Origin: Piscicola geometra
Taxonomy: Eukaryota; Annelida; Clitellata; Hirudinida; Piscicolidae
Assembly: GCA_943735955.1 (NCBI GenBank)
Contig: OX030955.1
Coordinates: 62,001 to 126,000 of the forward strand
Length of the DNA: 64,000 bases
Reading direction: 5' to 3'
The stretch's first letter is position 1, and every line of letters starts with the position of its first letter. The translations under genes were made by a program, and so were the position numbers. Of the stretch, positions 8,456-23,780 are shown piece by piece. The notes under the pieces were generated by a model. The model was given only the letters and a program-made list of their open reading frames with translations, was not told where the DNA came from and made no database searches.

Positions 8456-9800
8456 ATGAAGACGATGAAGACGGTGAAGACGATGAAGACGGTGAAGACG
8501 ATGAAGACGGTGAAGACGATGAAGACGATGAAGACGATGAAGACGATGAAGACGGTGAAGACGAACGATGGAGACGATGAAGACGGTGAAGACGATGAAG
8601 ACGGTGAAGACGATGAAGACGCTGAAGACGATGAAGACGGTGAAGACGGTGAAGACGATGAAGACAGTGAAAACAATGAAGACGGTGAAGACGATGATAT
8701 CGGTGAAGACGATGAAGACGGTGAAGACGATGAAGACGATGAAGACGATGAAGACGGTGAAGACGATGAAGACGATGAAGACGATGAAGACGATGAAGAC
8801 GAACGATGAAGACGGTGAAGACGGTGAAGACGGTGAAGACGGTGAAGACGATGAAGACGGTGAAGACGATAAAGACGGTGAATACGATGAAGACGGTGAA
8901 GACGATGAAGACGGTGAAGACGATGAAGACGGTGAAGACGATGAAGACGGTAAAGACGATGAAGACGGTGAAGACGATGAAGAGTGTGAAGACGGTGAAG
9001 ACGAACGATGAAGACGATGAAGACGGTGAAGACGATGAAGACGGTGAAGACGATGAAGACGGTGAAGACGATGAAGATGGTGAAGACGATGAAGACGGTG
9101 AAGACGATGAAGACGGTGAAAACTGTGAAGACGGTGAAGACGATGAAGACGGTGAAGACGATGAAGACGGTGAAGACGATGAAGACGATGAAGACGGTGA
9201 AGACGATGAAGACGGTGAAGACGATGAAGACGGTGAAGACGATGAAGACGGTGAAGACGATGAAGACGGTGAAGACGATGAAGACGGTGAAGACGATGAA
9301 GACGGTGAAGACGATGAAGACGGTGAAGACGATGAAGACGGTGAAGACGATGAAGACGGTAAAGACGATGAAGACGATGAAGACGGTGAAGACGATGAAG
9401 AGTGTGAAGACGGTGAAGACGAACGATGAAGACGATGAAGACGGTGAAGACGATGAAGACGGTGAAGACGATGAAGACGGTGAAGACGATGAAGACGATC
9501 AAGACGATGAAGACGATGAAGACGGTGAAGACGAACGATGGAGACGATGAAGACGGTGAAGACGATGAAGACGGTGAAGACGATGAAGACGCTGAAGACG
9601 ATGAAGACGGTGAAGACGGTGAAGACGATGAAGACAGTGAAAACAATGAAGACGGTGAAGACGATGATATCGGTGAAGACGATGAAGACGGTGAAGACGA
9701 TGAAGACGATGAAGACGATGAAGACGGTGAAGACGATGAAGACGATGAAGACGATGAAGACGATGAAGACGAACGATGAAGACGGTGAAGACGGTGAAGA
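8456..9800 (+). repeat. Higher-order repeat, 970-bp offset
   Basis: The block run at 8456-8830 recurs at 9426-9800, including the rare GATGATATCGGTG and GTGAAAACAATG variants, with one extra change (GATCAAGAC near 9500). 970 = 9n + 4x4, which fits the four junctions between the copies. Confidence 0.8.
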
Positions 9801-11285
9801 CGGTGAAGACGATGAAGACGGTAAAGACGATGAAGACGGTGAAAACTGTGAAGACGGTGAAGACGATGAAGACGGTGAAGACGATGAAGACGGTGAAGAC
9901 GATGAAGACGATGAAGACGGTGAAGACGATGAAGACGGTGAAGACGATGAAGACGGTGAAGACGATGAAGACGGTGAAGACGATGAAGACGGTGAAGACG
10001 ATGAAGACGGTGAAGACGAACGATGAAGACGGTGAAGACGATGAAGACGGTGAAGACGATGAAGACGGTGAAGACGATGAAGACGGTGAAGACGATAAAG
10101 ACGGTGAAAACTGTGAAGACGGTGAAGACGATGAAGACGGTGAAGACGATGAAGACGGTGAAGACGATGAAGACGATGAAGACGGTGAAGACGATGAAGA
10201 CGGTGAAGACGATGAAGACGGTGAAGACGATGAAGACGGTGAAGACGATGAAGACGGTGAAGACGATGAAGACGGTGAAGACGATGAAGACGGTGAAGAC
10301 GGTGAAGACGGTGAAGACGATGAAGACGGTGAAGACGATGAAGACGGTGAAGACGATGAAGACGGTGAAGACGGTGAAGACGATGAAGACGATGAAGACG
10401 GTGAAGACGGTGAAGACGGTGAAGACGGTGAAGACGGTGAAGACGGTGAAGACGATGAAGACGATGAAGACGATGAAGACGGTGAAGACGATGAAGACGA
10501 TGAAGACGAACGATGAAGACGATGAAGACGGTGAAGACGGTGAAGACGGTGAAGACGGTGAAGACGATGAAAACGATGAAGACGGTGAAGACGAACGATG
10601 GAGACGATGAAGACGGTGAAGACGATGAAGACGGTGAAGACGATGAAGACGCTGAAGACGATGAAGACGGTGAAGACGATGAAGACGGTGAAGACGATGA
10701 AGACGGTGAAGACGATGAAAACGGTGAAGACGATGAAGACGGTGAAGACGATGAAGACGGTGAAGACGATGAAGACGGTGAAGACGATGAAGACGGTGAA
10801 GACGGTGAAGACGATGAAGACGGTGAAGACGATGAAGACGGTGAAGACGATGAAGACGGTGAAGACGGTGAAGACGATGAAGACGATGAAGACGGTGAAG
10901 ACGATGAAGACGGTGAAGACGGTGAAGACGATGAAGACGGTGAAGACGATGAAGACGGTGAAGACGATGAAGACGGTGAAGACGATGAAGACGGTGAAGA
11001 CGATGAAGACGGTGAAGACGGTGAAGACGGTGAAGACGATGAAGACGGTGAAGACGATGAAGACGGTGAAGACGATGAAGACGATGAAGACGGTGAAGAC
11101 GATGAAGACGGTGAAGACGATGAAGACGGTGAAGACGATGAAGACGGTGAAGACGATGAAGACGGTGAAGACGATGAAGACGGTGAAGACGATGAAGACG
11201 GTGAAGACGATGAAGACGATGAAGACGATGAAGACGGTGAAGACGATGAAGACGATGAAGACGATGAAGACGATGAAGACGAACG

Positions 11286-12291
11286 ATGAAGACGGTGAAG
11301 ACGGTGAAGACGGTGAAGACGGTGAAGACGATGAAGACGGTGAAGACGATGAAGACGGTGAAGACGATGAAGACGGTGAAGACGATGAAGACGGTGAAGA
11401 CGATGAAGACGGTGAAGACGATGAAGACGGTAAAGACGATGAAGACGGTGAAGACGATGAAGAGTGTGAAGACGGTGAAGACGAACGATGAAGACGATGA
11501 AGACGGTGAAGACGATGAAGACGGTGAAGACGATGAAGACGGTGAAGACGATGAAGACGGTGAAGACGATGAAGACGGTGAAGACGATGAAGACGGTGAA
11601 AACTGTGAAGACGGTGAAGACGATGAAGACGGTGAAGACGATGAAGACGGTGAAGACGATGAAGACGGTGAAGACGATGAAGACGGTGAAGACGATGAAG
11701 ACGGTGAAGACGATGAAGACGATGAAGACGATGAAGACGGTGAAGACGATGAAGACGATGAAGACGATGAAGACGATGAAGACGAACGATGAAGACGGTG
11801 AAGACGGTGAAGACGGTGAAGACGGTGAAGACGATGAAGACGGTGAAGACGATGAAGACGGTGAAGACGATGAAGACGGTGAAGACGATGAAGACGGTGA
11901 AGACGATGAAGACGGTGAAGACGATGAAGACGGTAAAGACGATGAAGACGGTGAAGACGATGAAGAGTGTGAAGACGGTGAAGACGAACGATGAAGACGA
12001 TGAAGACGGTGAAGACGATGAAGACGGTGAAGACGATGAAGACGGTGAAGACGATGAAGACGGTGAAGACGATGAAGACGGTGAAGACGATGAAGACGGT
12101 GAAAACTGTGAAGACGGTGAAGACGATGAAGACGGTGAAGACGATGAAGACGGTGAAGACGATGAAGACGGTGAAGACGATGAAGACGGTGAAGACGATG
12201 AAGACGGTGAAGACGATGAAGACGGTGAAGACGATGAAGACGGTGAAGACGATGAAGACGGTGAAGACGATGAAGACGGTGAAGACGATGA
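11286..12291 (+). repeat. Tandem higher-order repeat, 503-bp period
   Basis: Two adjacent copies start with four GGTGAAGAC monomers and include GAAGAGTGTG and GGTGAAAACTGTG. 503 = 9x55 + 4x2. The copies part near their right ends, where the second continues into a longer monomer run. Confidence 0.75.
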
Positions 12292-13689
12292 AGACGGTGA
12301 AGACGGTGAAGACGGTGAAGACGATGAAGACGGTGAAGACGATGAAGACGGTGAAGACGATGAAGACGGTGAAGACGGTGAAGACGATGAAGACGATGAA
12401 GACGGTGAAGACGATGAAGACGGTGAAGACGATGAAGACGGTGAAGACGATGAAGACGGTGAAGACGATGAAGACGGTGAAGACGATGAAGACGGTGAAG
12501 ACGATGAAGACGGTGAAGACGATGAAGACGGTGAAGACGGTGAAGACGGTGAAGACGATGAAGACGGTGAAGACGATGAAGACGGTGAAGACGATGAAGA
12601 CGGTGAAGACGGTGAAGACGATGAAGACGATGAAGACGGTGAAGACGGTGAAGACGGTGAAGACGGTGAAGACGATGAAGACGGTGAAGACGATGAAGAC
12701 GATGAAGACGATGAAGACGGTGAAGACGATGAAGACGATGAAGACGAACGATGAAGACGATGAAGACGGTGAAGACGGTAAAGACGATGAAGACGGTGAA
12801 GACGGTAAAGACGATGAAGACGGTGAAGACGATGAAGAGTGTGAAGACGGTGAAGACGAACGATGAAGACGATGAAGACGGTGAAGACGATGAAGACGGT
12901 GAAGACGATGAAGACGGTGAAGACGATGAAGACGGTGAAGACGATGAAGACGGTGAAGACGATGAAGACGGTGAAGACGATGAAGACGGTGAAAACTGTG
13001 AAGACGGTGAAGACGATGAAGACGGTGAAGACGATGAAGACGGTGAAGACGATGAAGACGATGAAGACGGTGAAGACGATGAAGACGGTGAAGACGATGA
13101 AGACGGTGAAGACGATGAAGACGGTGAAGACGATGAAGACGGTGAAGACGATGAAGACGGTGAAGACGATGAAGACGGTGAAGACGGTAAAGACGGTGAA
13201 GACGATGAAGACGGTGAAGACGATGAAGACGGTGAAGACGATGAAGACGGTGAAGACGGTGAAGACGATGAAGACGATGAAGACGGTGAAGACGGTGAAG
13301 ACGGTGAAGACGGTGAAGACGGTGAAGACGATGAAGACGGTGAAGACGATGAAGACGATGAAGACGATGAAGACGGTGAAGACGGTAAAGACGATGAAGA
13401 CAGTGAAAACGATGAAGACGGTGAAGACGATGAAAACGGTGAAGACGATGAAGACGGTGAAGACGATGAAGACGATGAAGACGATGAAGACGATGAAGAC
13501 GAACGATGAAGACGGTGAAGACGGTGAAGACGGTGAAGACGATTAAGACGGTGAAGACGATGAAGACTGTGAAGACGATGAAGACGGTGAAGACGATGAA
13601 GACGGTGAAGACGATGAAGACGGTAAAGACGATGAAGACGGTAAAAACGATGAAGACGGTGAAGACGATGAAGAGTGTGAAGACGGTGA

Positions 13690-15508
13690 AGACGAACGAT
13701 GAAGACGATGAAGACGGTGAAGACGATGAAGACGGTGAAGACGATGAAGACGGTGAAGACGATGAAGACGGTGAAGACGATGAAGACGGTGAAGACGATA
13801 AAGACGGTGAAAACTGTGAAGACGGTGAAGACGATGAAGACGGTGAAGACGATGAAGACGGTGAAGACGATGAAGACGATGAAGACGGTGAAGACGATGA
13901 AGACGGTGAAGACGATGAAGACGGTGAAGACGATGAAGACGGTGAAAACGATGAAGACGGTGAAGACGATGAAGACGGTGAAGACGATGAAGACGGTGAA
14001 GACGGTGAAGACGGTGAAGACGATGAAGACGGTGAAGACGATGAAGACGGTGAAGACGATGAAGACGGTGAAGACGGTGAAGACGATGAAGACGATGAAG
14101 ACGGTGAAGACGGTGAAGACGGTGAAGACGGTGAAGACGATGAAGACGGTGAAGACGATGAAGACGATGAAGACGATGAAGACGGTGAAGACGATGAAGA
14201 CGATGAAGACGAACGATGAAGACGATGAAGACGGTGAAGACGGTGAAGACGGTGAAGACGGTGAAGACGATGAAGACGATGAAGACGGTGAAGACGAACG
14301 ATGGAGACGATGAAGACGGTGAAGACGATGAAGACGGTGAAGACGATGAAGACGCTGAAGACGATGAAGACGGTGAAGACGATGAAGACGGTGAAGACGA
14401 TGAAGACGGTGAAGACGATGAAAACGGTGAAGACGATGAAGACGGTGAAGACGATGAAGACGGTGAAGACGATGAAGACGGTGAAGACGATGAAGACGGT
14501 GAAGACGGTGAAGACGGTGAAGACGATGAAGACGGTGAAGACGATGAAGACGGTGAAGACGATGAAGACGGTGAAGACGGTGAAGACGATGAAGACGATG
14601 AAGACGGTGAAGACGGTGAAGACGGTGAAGACGGTGAAGACGATGAAGACGGTGAAGACGATGAAGACGATGAAGACGATGAAGACGATGAAGACGAACG
14701 ATGAAGACGGTGAAGACGGTGAAGACGGTGAAGACGATGAAGACGGTGAAGACGATGAAGACGGTGAAGACGATGAAGACGGTGAAGACGATGAAGACGG
14801 TGAAGACGATGAAGACGGTGAAGACGATGAAGACGGTGAAGACGATGAAGACGGTAAAAACGATGAAGACGGTGAAGACGATGAAGAGTGTGAAGACGGT
14901 GAAGACGAACGATGAAGACGATGAAGACGGTGAAGACGATGAAGACGGTGAAGACGATGAAGACGGTGAAGACGATGAAGACGGTGAAGACGATAAAGAC
15001 GGTGAAAACTGTGAAGACGGTGAAGACGATGAAGACGGTGAAGACGATGAAGACGGTGAAGACGATGAAGACGATGAAGACGGTGAAGACGATGAAGACG
15101 GTGAAGACGATGAAGACGGTGAAGACGATGAAGACGGTGAAGACGATGAAGACGGTGAAGACGATGAAGACGGTGAAGACGATGAAGACGGTGAAGACGG
15201 TGAAGACGGTGAAGACGATGAAGACGGTGAAGACGATGAAGACGGTGAAGACGATGAAGACGGTGAAGACGGTGAAGACGATGAAGACGATGAAGACGGT
15301 GAAGACGGTGAAGACGGTGAAGACGGTGAAGACGATGAAGACGGTGAAGACGATGAAGACGATGAAGACGATGAAGACGGTGAAGACGATGAAGACGATG
15401 AAGACGAACGATGAAGACGATGAAGACGGTGAAGACGGTGAAGACGGTGAAGACGGTGAAGACGATGAAGACGATGAAGACGGTGAAGACGAACGATGGA
15501 GACGATGA
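13690..15508 (+). repeat. Higher-order repeat, 1,195-bp offset
   Basis: The run at about 13.7-14.3 kb recurs at about 14.9-15.5 kb, with shared GATAAAGACGGTGAAAACTG markers and the same order of block lengths near the right end. 1,195 = 9n + 4x4. The left part of the two copies differs by two monomers. Confidence 0.7.
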
Positions 15509-18500
15509 AGACGGTGAAGACGATGAAGACGGTGAAGACGATGAAGACGGTGAAGACGATGAAGACGGTGAAGACGATGAAGACGGTGAAGACGATGAAA
15601 ACGGTGAAGACGATGAAGACGGTGAAGACGATGAAGACGGTGAAGACGATGAAGACGGTGAAGACGATGAAGACGGTGAAGACGGTGAAGACGATGAAGA
15701 CGATGAAGACGGTGAAGACGGTGAAGACGGTGAAGACGGTGAAGACGATGAAGACGGTGAAGACGATGAAGACGATGAAGACGATGAAGACGGTGAAGAC
15801 GATGAAGACGATGAAGACGAACGATGAAGACGATGAAGACGGTGAAGACGGTGAAGACGGTGAAGACGGTGAAGACGATGAAGACGATGAAGACGGTGAA
15901 GACGAACGATGGAGACGATGAAGACGGTGAAGACGATGAAGACGGTGAAGACGATGAAGACGATGAAGACGATGAAGACGGTGAAGACGATGAAGACGAT
16001 GAAGACGAACGATGAAGACGATGAAGACGGTGAAGACGGTGAAGACGGTGAAGACGGTGAAGACGATGAAGACGATGAAGACGGTGAAGACGAACGATGG
16101 AGACGATGAAGACGGTGAAGACGATGAAGACGGTGAAGACGATGAAGACGATGAAGACGGTGAAGACGATGAAGACGATGAAGACGATGAAGACGATGAA
16201 GACGAACGATGAAGACGGTGAAGACGGTGAAGACGGTGAAGACGATGAAGACGGTGAAGACGATGAAGACGGTGAAGACGATGAAGACGGTGAAGACGAT
16301 GAAGACGGTGAAGACGATGAAGACGGTGAAGACGATGAAGACGGTAAAGACGATGAAGACGGTGAAGACGATGAAGAGTGTGAAGACGGTGAAGACGAAC
16401 GATGAAGACGATGAAGACGGTGAAGACGATGAAGACGGTGAAGACGATGAAGACGGTGAAGACGATGAAGACGGTGAAGACGATGAAGACGGTGAAGACG
16501 ATGAAGACGGTGAAAACTGTGAAGACGGTGAAGACGATGAAGACGGTGAAGACGATGAAGACGGTGAAGACGATGAAGACGGTGAAGACGATGAAGACGG
16601 TGAAGACGATGAAGACGGTGAAGACGATGAAGACGGTGAAGACGATGAAGACGGTGAAGACGATGAAGACGGTGAAGACGGTGAAGACGGTGAAGACGAT
16701 GAAGACGGTGAAGACGATGAAGACGGTGAAGACGATGAAGACGGTGAAGACGGTGAAGACGATGAAGACGATGAAGACGGTGAAGACGGTGAAGACGGTG
16801 AAGACGGTGAAGACGATGAAGACGGTGAAGACGATGAAGACGATGAAGACGATGAAGACGGTGAAGACGATGAAGACGATGAAGACGAACGATGAAGACG
16901 GTGAAGACGGTGAAGACGGTGAAGACGGTGAAGACGATGAAGACGATGAAGACGGTGAAGACGAACGATGGAGACGATGAAGACGGTGAAGACGATGAAG
17001 ACGGTGAAGACGATGAAGACGCTGAAGACGATGAAGACGGTGAAGACGATGAAGACGGTGAAGACGATGAAGACGGTGAAGACGATGAAAACGGTGAAGA
17101 CGATGAAGACGGTGAAGACGATGAAGACGATGAAGACGATGAAGACGATGAAGACGAACGATGAAGACGGTGAAGACGGTGAAGACGGTGAAGACGATGA
17201 AGACGGTGAAGACGGTGAAGACGGTGAAGACGGTGAAGACGGTGAAGACGGTGAAGACGATGAAGACGGTGAAGACGAACGATGGAGACGATGAAGACGG
17301 TGAAGACGATGAAGACGGTGAAGACGATGAAGACGCTGAAGACGATGAAGACGGTGAAGACGATGAAGACGATGAAGACGATGAAGACGGTGAAGACGAT
17401 GAAGACGATGAAGACGAACGATGAAGACGATGAAGACGGTGAAGACGGTGAAGACGATGAAGACGATGAAGACGGTGAAGACGAACGATGGAGACGATAA
17501 AGACGGTGAAGACGATGAAGACGGTGAAGACGATGAAGACGATGAAGACGATGAAGACGGTGAAGACGATGAAGACGATGAAGATGAACGATGAAGACGA
17601 TGAAGACGGTGAAGACGGTGAAGACGGTGAAGACGGTGAAGACGATGAAGACGATGAAGACGGTGAAGACGAACGATGGAGACGATGAAGACGGTGAAGA
17701 CGATGAAGACGGTGAAGACGATGAAGACGATGAAGACGGTGAAGACGATGAAGACGATGAAGACGATGAAGACGATGAAGACGAACGATGAAGACGGTGA
17801 AGACGGTGAAGACGGTGAAGACGGTGAAGACGATGAAGACGGTGAAGACGATGAAGACGGTGAAGACGATGAAGACGGTGAAGACGATGAAGACGGTGAA
17901 GACGATGAAGACGGTGAAGACGATGAAGACGGTAAAGACGATGAAGACGGTGAAGACGATGAAGAGTGTGAAGACGGTGAAGACGAACGATGAAGACGAT
18001 GAAGACGGTGAAGACGATGAAGACGGTGAAGACGATGAAGACGGTGAAGACGATGAAGACGGTGAAGACGATGAAGACGGTGAAGACGATGAAGACGGTG
18101 AAAACTGTGAAGACGGTGAAGACGATGAAGACGGTGAAGACGATGAAGACGGTGAAGACGATGAAGACGGTGAAGACGATGAAGACGGTGAAGACGATGA
18201 AGACGGTGAAGACGATGAAGACGGTGAAGACGATGAAGACGGTGAAGACGGTGAAGACGGTGAAGACGGTGAAGACGATGAAGACGGTGAAAACGATGAA
18301 GACGGTGAAGACGATGAAGACGGTGAAGACGGTGAAGACGATGAAGACGATGAAGACGGTGAAGACGGTGAAGACGGTGAAGACGGTGAAGACGATGAAG
18401 ACGGTGAAGACGATGAAGACGATGAAGACGATGAAGACGGTGAAGACGATGAAGACGATGAAGACGAACGATGAAGACGATGAAGACGGTGAAGACGGTG

Positions 18501-18555
18501 AAGACGGTGAAGACGGTGAAGACGATGAAGACGATGAAGACGGTGAAGACGAACG

Positions 18556-21500
18556 ATGGAGACGATGAAGACGGTGAAGACGATGAAGACGGTGAAGACG
18601 ATGAAGACGCTGAAGACGATGAAGACGGTGAAGACGATGAAGACGGTGAAGACGATGAAGACGGTGAAGACGATGAAAACGGTGAAGACGATGAAGACGG
18701 TGAAGACGATGAAGACGATGAAGACGATGAAGACGATGAAGACGATGAAGACGAACGATGAAGACGGTGAAGACGGTGAAGACGGTGAAGACGATGAAGA
18801 CGGTGAAGACGGTGAAGACGGTGAAGACGGTGAAGACGGTGAAGACGGTGAAGACGATGAAGACGGTGAAGACGAACGATGGAGACGATGAAGACGGTGA
18901 AGAGGATGAAGACGGTGAAGACGATGAAGACGCTGAAGACGATGAAGACGGTGAAGACGATGAAGACGGTGAAGACGATGAAGACGGTGAAGACAATGAA
19001 AACGCTGAAGACGATGAAGACGGTGAAGACGATGAAGACGGTGAAGACGATGAAGACGGTGAAGACGATGAAAACGGTGAAGACGATGAAGACGGTGAAG
19101 ACGATGAAGACGATGAAGACGATGAAGACGATGAAGACGAACGATGAAGACGGTGAAGACGGTGAAGACGGTGAAGACGGTGAAGACGATGAAGACGGTG
19201 AAGACGATGAAGACGGTGAAGACGATGAAGACGGTGAAGACGATGAAGACGGTGAAGACGATGAAGACGGTGAAGACGATGAAGACGGTAAAGACGATGA
19301 AGACGGTGAAGACGATGAAGAGTGTGAAGACGGTGAAGACGAACGATGAAGACTATGAAGACGGTGTAGACGATGAAGACGGTGAAGACGATGAAGACGG
19401 TGAAGACGATGAAGACGGTGAAGACGATGAAGACGGTGAAGACGATGAAGACGGTGAAAACTGTGAAGACGGTGAAGACGATGAAGACGGTGAAGACGAT
19501 GAAGACGGTGAAGACGATGAAGACGATGAAGACGGTGAAGACGATGAAGACGGTGAAGACGATGAAAACGGTGAAGACGATGAAGACGGTGAAGACGATG
19601 AAGACGATGAAGACGATGAAGACGGTGAAGACGATGAAGACGATTAAGACGATGAAGACGATGAAGACGAACGATGAAGACGGTGAAGACGGTGAAGACG
19701 GTGAAGACGGTGAAGACGATGAAGACGGTGAAGACGATGAAGACGGTGAAGACGATGAAGACGGTAAAGACGATGAAGACGGTGAAGACGATGAAGAGTG
19801 TGAAGACGGTGAAGACGAACGATGAAGACGATGAAGACGGTGAAGACGATGAAGACGGTGAAGACGATGAAGACGGTGAAGACGATGAAGACGGTGAAAA
19901 CTGTGAAGACGGTGAAGACGATGAAGACGGTGAAGACGATGAAGACGGTGAAGACGATGAAGACGATGAAGACGGTGAAGACGATGAAGACGGTGAAGAC
20001 GATGAAAACGGTGAAGACGATGAAGACGGTGAAGACGATGAAGACGATGAAGACGATGAAGACGGTGAAGACGATGAAGACGATGAAGACGATGAAGACG
20101 ATGAAGACGAACGATGAAGACGGTGAAGACGGTGAAGACGGTGAAGACGGTGAAGACGATGAAGACGGTGAAGACGATGAAGACGGTGAAGACGATGAAG
20201 ACGAACGATGAAGACGATGAAGACGGTGAAGACGATGAAGACGGTGAAGACGATGAAGACGGTGAAGACGGTGAAGACGGTGAAGACGATGAAGACGGTG
20301 AAGACGATGAAGACGATGAAGACGATGAAGACGGTGAAGACGATGAAGACGATGAAGACGAACGATGAAGACGATGAAGACGGTGAAGACGGTGAAGACG
20401 GTGAAGACGGTGAAGACGATGAAGACGATGAAGACGGTGAAGACGAACGATGGAGACGATGAAGACGGTGAAGACGATGAAGACGGTGAAGACGATGAAG
20501 ACGCTGAAGACGATGAAGACGGTGAAGACGATGAAGACGGTGAAGACGATGAAGACGGTGAAGACGATGAAAACGGTGAAGACGATGAAGACGGTGAAGA
20601 CGATGAAGACGATGAAGACGATGAAGACGATGAAGACGAACGATGAAGACGGTGAAGACGGTGAAGACGGTGAAGACGATGAAGACGGTGAAGACGGTGA
20701 AGACGGTGAAGACGGTGAAGACGGTGAAGACGGTGAAGACGATGAAGACGGTGAAGACGAACGATGGAGACGATGAAGACGGTGAAGAGGATGAAGACGG
20801 TGAAGACGATGAAGACGCTGAAGACGATGAAGACGGTGAAGACGATGAAGACGGTGAAGACGATGAAGACGGTGAAGACAATGAAAACGCTGAAGACGAT
20901 GAAGACGGTGAAGACGATGAAGACGGTGAAGACGATGAAGACGGTGAAGACGATGAAAACGGTGAAGACGATGAAGACGGTGAAGACGATGAAGACGATG
21001 AAGACGATGAAGACGATGAAGACGAACGATGAAGACGGTGAAGACGGTGAAGACGGTGAAGACGGTGAAGACGATGAAGACGGTGAAGACGATGAAGACG
21101 GTGAAGACGATGAAGACGGTGAAGACGATGAAGACGGTGAAGACGATGAAGACGGTGAAGACGATGAAGACGGTAAAGACGATGAAGACGGTGAAGACGA
21201 TGAAGAGTGTGAAGACGGTGAAGACGAACGATGAAGACTATGAAGACGGTGAAGACGATGAAGACGGTGAAGACGATGAAGACGGTGAAGACGATGAAGA
21301 CGGTGAAGACGATGAAGACGGTGAAGACGATGAAGACGGTGAAAACTGTGAAGACGGTGAAGACGATGAAGACGGTGAAGACGATGAAGACGGTGAAGAC
21401 GATGAAGACGATGAAGACGGTGAAGACGATGAAGACGGTGAAGACGATGAAAACGGTGAAGACGATGAAGACGGTGAAGACGATGAAGACGATGAAGACG

Positions 21501-22260
21501 ATGAAGACGTTGAAGACGATGAAGACGATTAAGACGATGAAGACGATGAAGACGAACGATGAAGACGGTGAAGACGGTGAAGACGGTGAAGACGGTGAAG
21601 ACGATGAAGACGGTGAAGACGATGAAGACGGTGAAGACGATGAAGACGGTAAAGACGATGAAGACGGTGAAGACGATGAAGAGTGTGAAGACGGTGAAGA
21701 CGAACGATGAAGACGATGAAGACGGTGAAGACGATGAAGACGGTGAAGACGATGAAGACGGTGAAGACGATGAAGACGGTGAAAACTGTGAAGACGGTGA
21801 AGACGATGAAGACGGTGAAGACGATGAAGACGGTGAAGACGATGAAGACGATGAAGACGGTGAAGACGATGAAGACGGTGAAGACGATGAAAACGGTGAA
21901 GACGATGAAGACGGTGAAGACGATGAAGACGATGAAGACGATGAAGACGGTGAAGACGATGAAGACGATGAAGACGATGAAGACGATGAAGACGAACGAT
22001 GAAGACGGTGAAGACGGTGAAGACGGTGAAGACGGTGAAGACGATGAAGACGGTGAAGACGATGAAGACGGTGAAGACGATGAAGACGGTAAAGACGATG
22101 AAGACGGTGAAGACGATGAAGAGTGTGAAGACGGTGAAGACGAACGATGAAGACGATGAAGACGGTGAAGACGATGAAGACGGTGAAGACGATGAAGACG
22201 GTGAAGACGATGAAGACGATGAAGACGATGAAGACGATGAAGACGGTGAAGACGAACGAT
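18556..22260 (+). repeat. Tandem higher-order repeat, 1,885-bp period, two copies
   Basis: Ten consecutive junction-bounded blocks recur in the same order 1,885 bp apart (for example 18758 and 20643, 19144 and 21029, 19822 and 21707). Rare variants such as GAAGAGGATG, GAAGACAATGAAAACGCTG and GACGATTAAGAC are present in both. 1,885 = 9x205 + 4x10. Small differences (GGTGTAGAC at 19372; GACGTTGAAG near 21510) distinguish the copies. Confidence 0.85.
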
Positions 22261-23780
22261 GGAGACGATGAAGACGGTGAAGACGATGAAGACGGTGAAG
22301 ACGATGAAGACGCTGAAGACGATGAAGACGGTGAAGACGGTGAAGACGATGAAGACAGTGAAAACGATGAAGACGGTGAAGACGATGAAAACGGTGAAGA
22401 CGATGAAGACGGTGAAGACGATGAAGACGATGAAGACGATGAAGACGATGAAGACGAACGATGAAGACGGTGAAGACGGTGAAGACGATGAAGACGGTGA
22501 AGACGATGAAGACGGTGAAGACGATGAAGACGGTGAAGACGATGAAGACGGTGAAGACGATGAAGACGGTGAAGACGATGAAGACGGTAAAGACGATGAA
22601 GACGGTGAAGACGATGAAGAGTGTGAAGACGGTGAAGACGAACGATGAAGACGATGAAGACGGTGAAGACGATGAAGACGGTAAAGACGATGAAGACGGT
22701 GAAGACGATGAAGACGGTGAAGACGATGAAGACGGTGAAGACGATGAAGACGGTGAAGACGATGAAGACGGTGAAAACTGTGAAGACGGTGAAGACGATG
22801 AAGACGGTGAAGACGATGAAGACGATGAAGACGGTGAAGACGATGAAGACGGTGAAGACGATGAAGACGGTGAAGACGATGAAGACGGTGAAGACGATGA
22901 AGACGGTGAAGACGATGAAGACGGTGAAGACGATGAAGACGGTGAAGACGGTGAAGACGGTGAAGACGATGAAGACGGTGAAGACGATGAAGACGGTGAA
23001 GACGATGAAGACGGTGAAGACGGTGAAGACGATGAAGACGATGAAGACGGTGAAGACGGTGAAGACGGTGAAGACGGTGAAGACGATGAAGACGGTGAAG
23101 ACGATGAAGACGATGAAGACGATGAAGACGATGAAGACGGTGAAGACGATGAAGACAGTGAAAACGATGAAGACGGTGAAGACGATGAAAACGGTGAAGA
23201 CGATGAAGACGGTGAAGACGATGAAGACGATGAAGACGATGAAGACGATGAAGACGAACGATGAAGACGAACGATGAAGACGGTGAAGACGGTGAAGACG
23301 GTGAAGACGATGAAGACGGTGAAGACGATGAAGACGGTGAAGACGATGAAGACGGTGAAGACGATGAAGACGGTGAAGACGATGAAGACGGTGAAGACGA
23401 TGAAGACGGTAAAGACGATGAAGACGGTGAAGACGATGAAGAGTGTGAAGACGGTGAAGACGAACGATGAAGACGATGAAGACGGTGAAGACGATGAAGA
23501 CGGTGAAGACGATGAAGACGGTGAAGACGATGAAGACGGTGAAGACGATGAAGACGGTGAAGACGATGAAGACGGTGAAAACTGTGAAGACGGTGAAGAC
23601 GATGAAGACGGTGAAGACGATGAAGACGGTGAAGACGATGAAGACGATGAAGACGGTGAAGACGATGAAGACGGTGAAGACGATGAAGACGGTGAAGACG
23701 ATGAAGACGGTGAAGACGATGAAGACGGTGAAGACGATGAAGACGGTGAAGACGATGAAGTCGGTGAAGACGGTGAAGAC

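Larger units (their letters stand above)
6248..23780 (+). repeat. Array domain I
   Basis: This stretch is marked by recurrent GAAGAGTGTGAAG, GGTGAAAACTGTGAAG and GCTGAAGAC variants and by GAACGATGGAGAC junctions. These are rare or absent in the right third. Internal duplications have periods of 655, 970, 503, 1,195 and 1,885 bp. The right edge is set at the first GATCGATG junction. Confidence 0.75.
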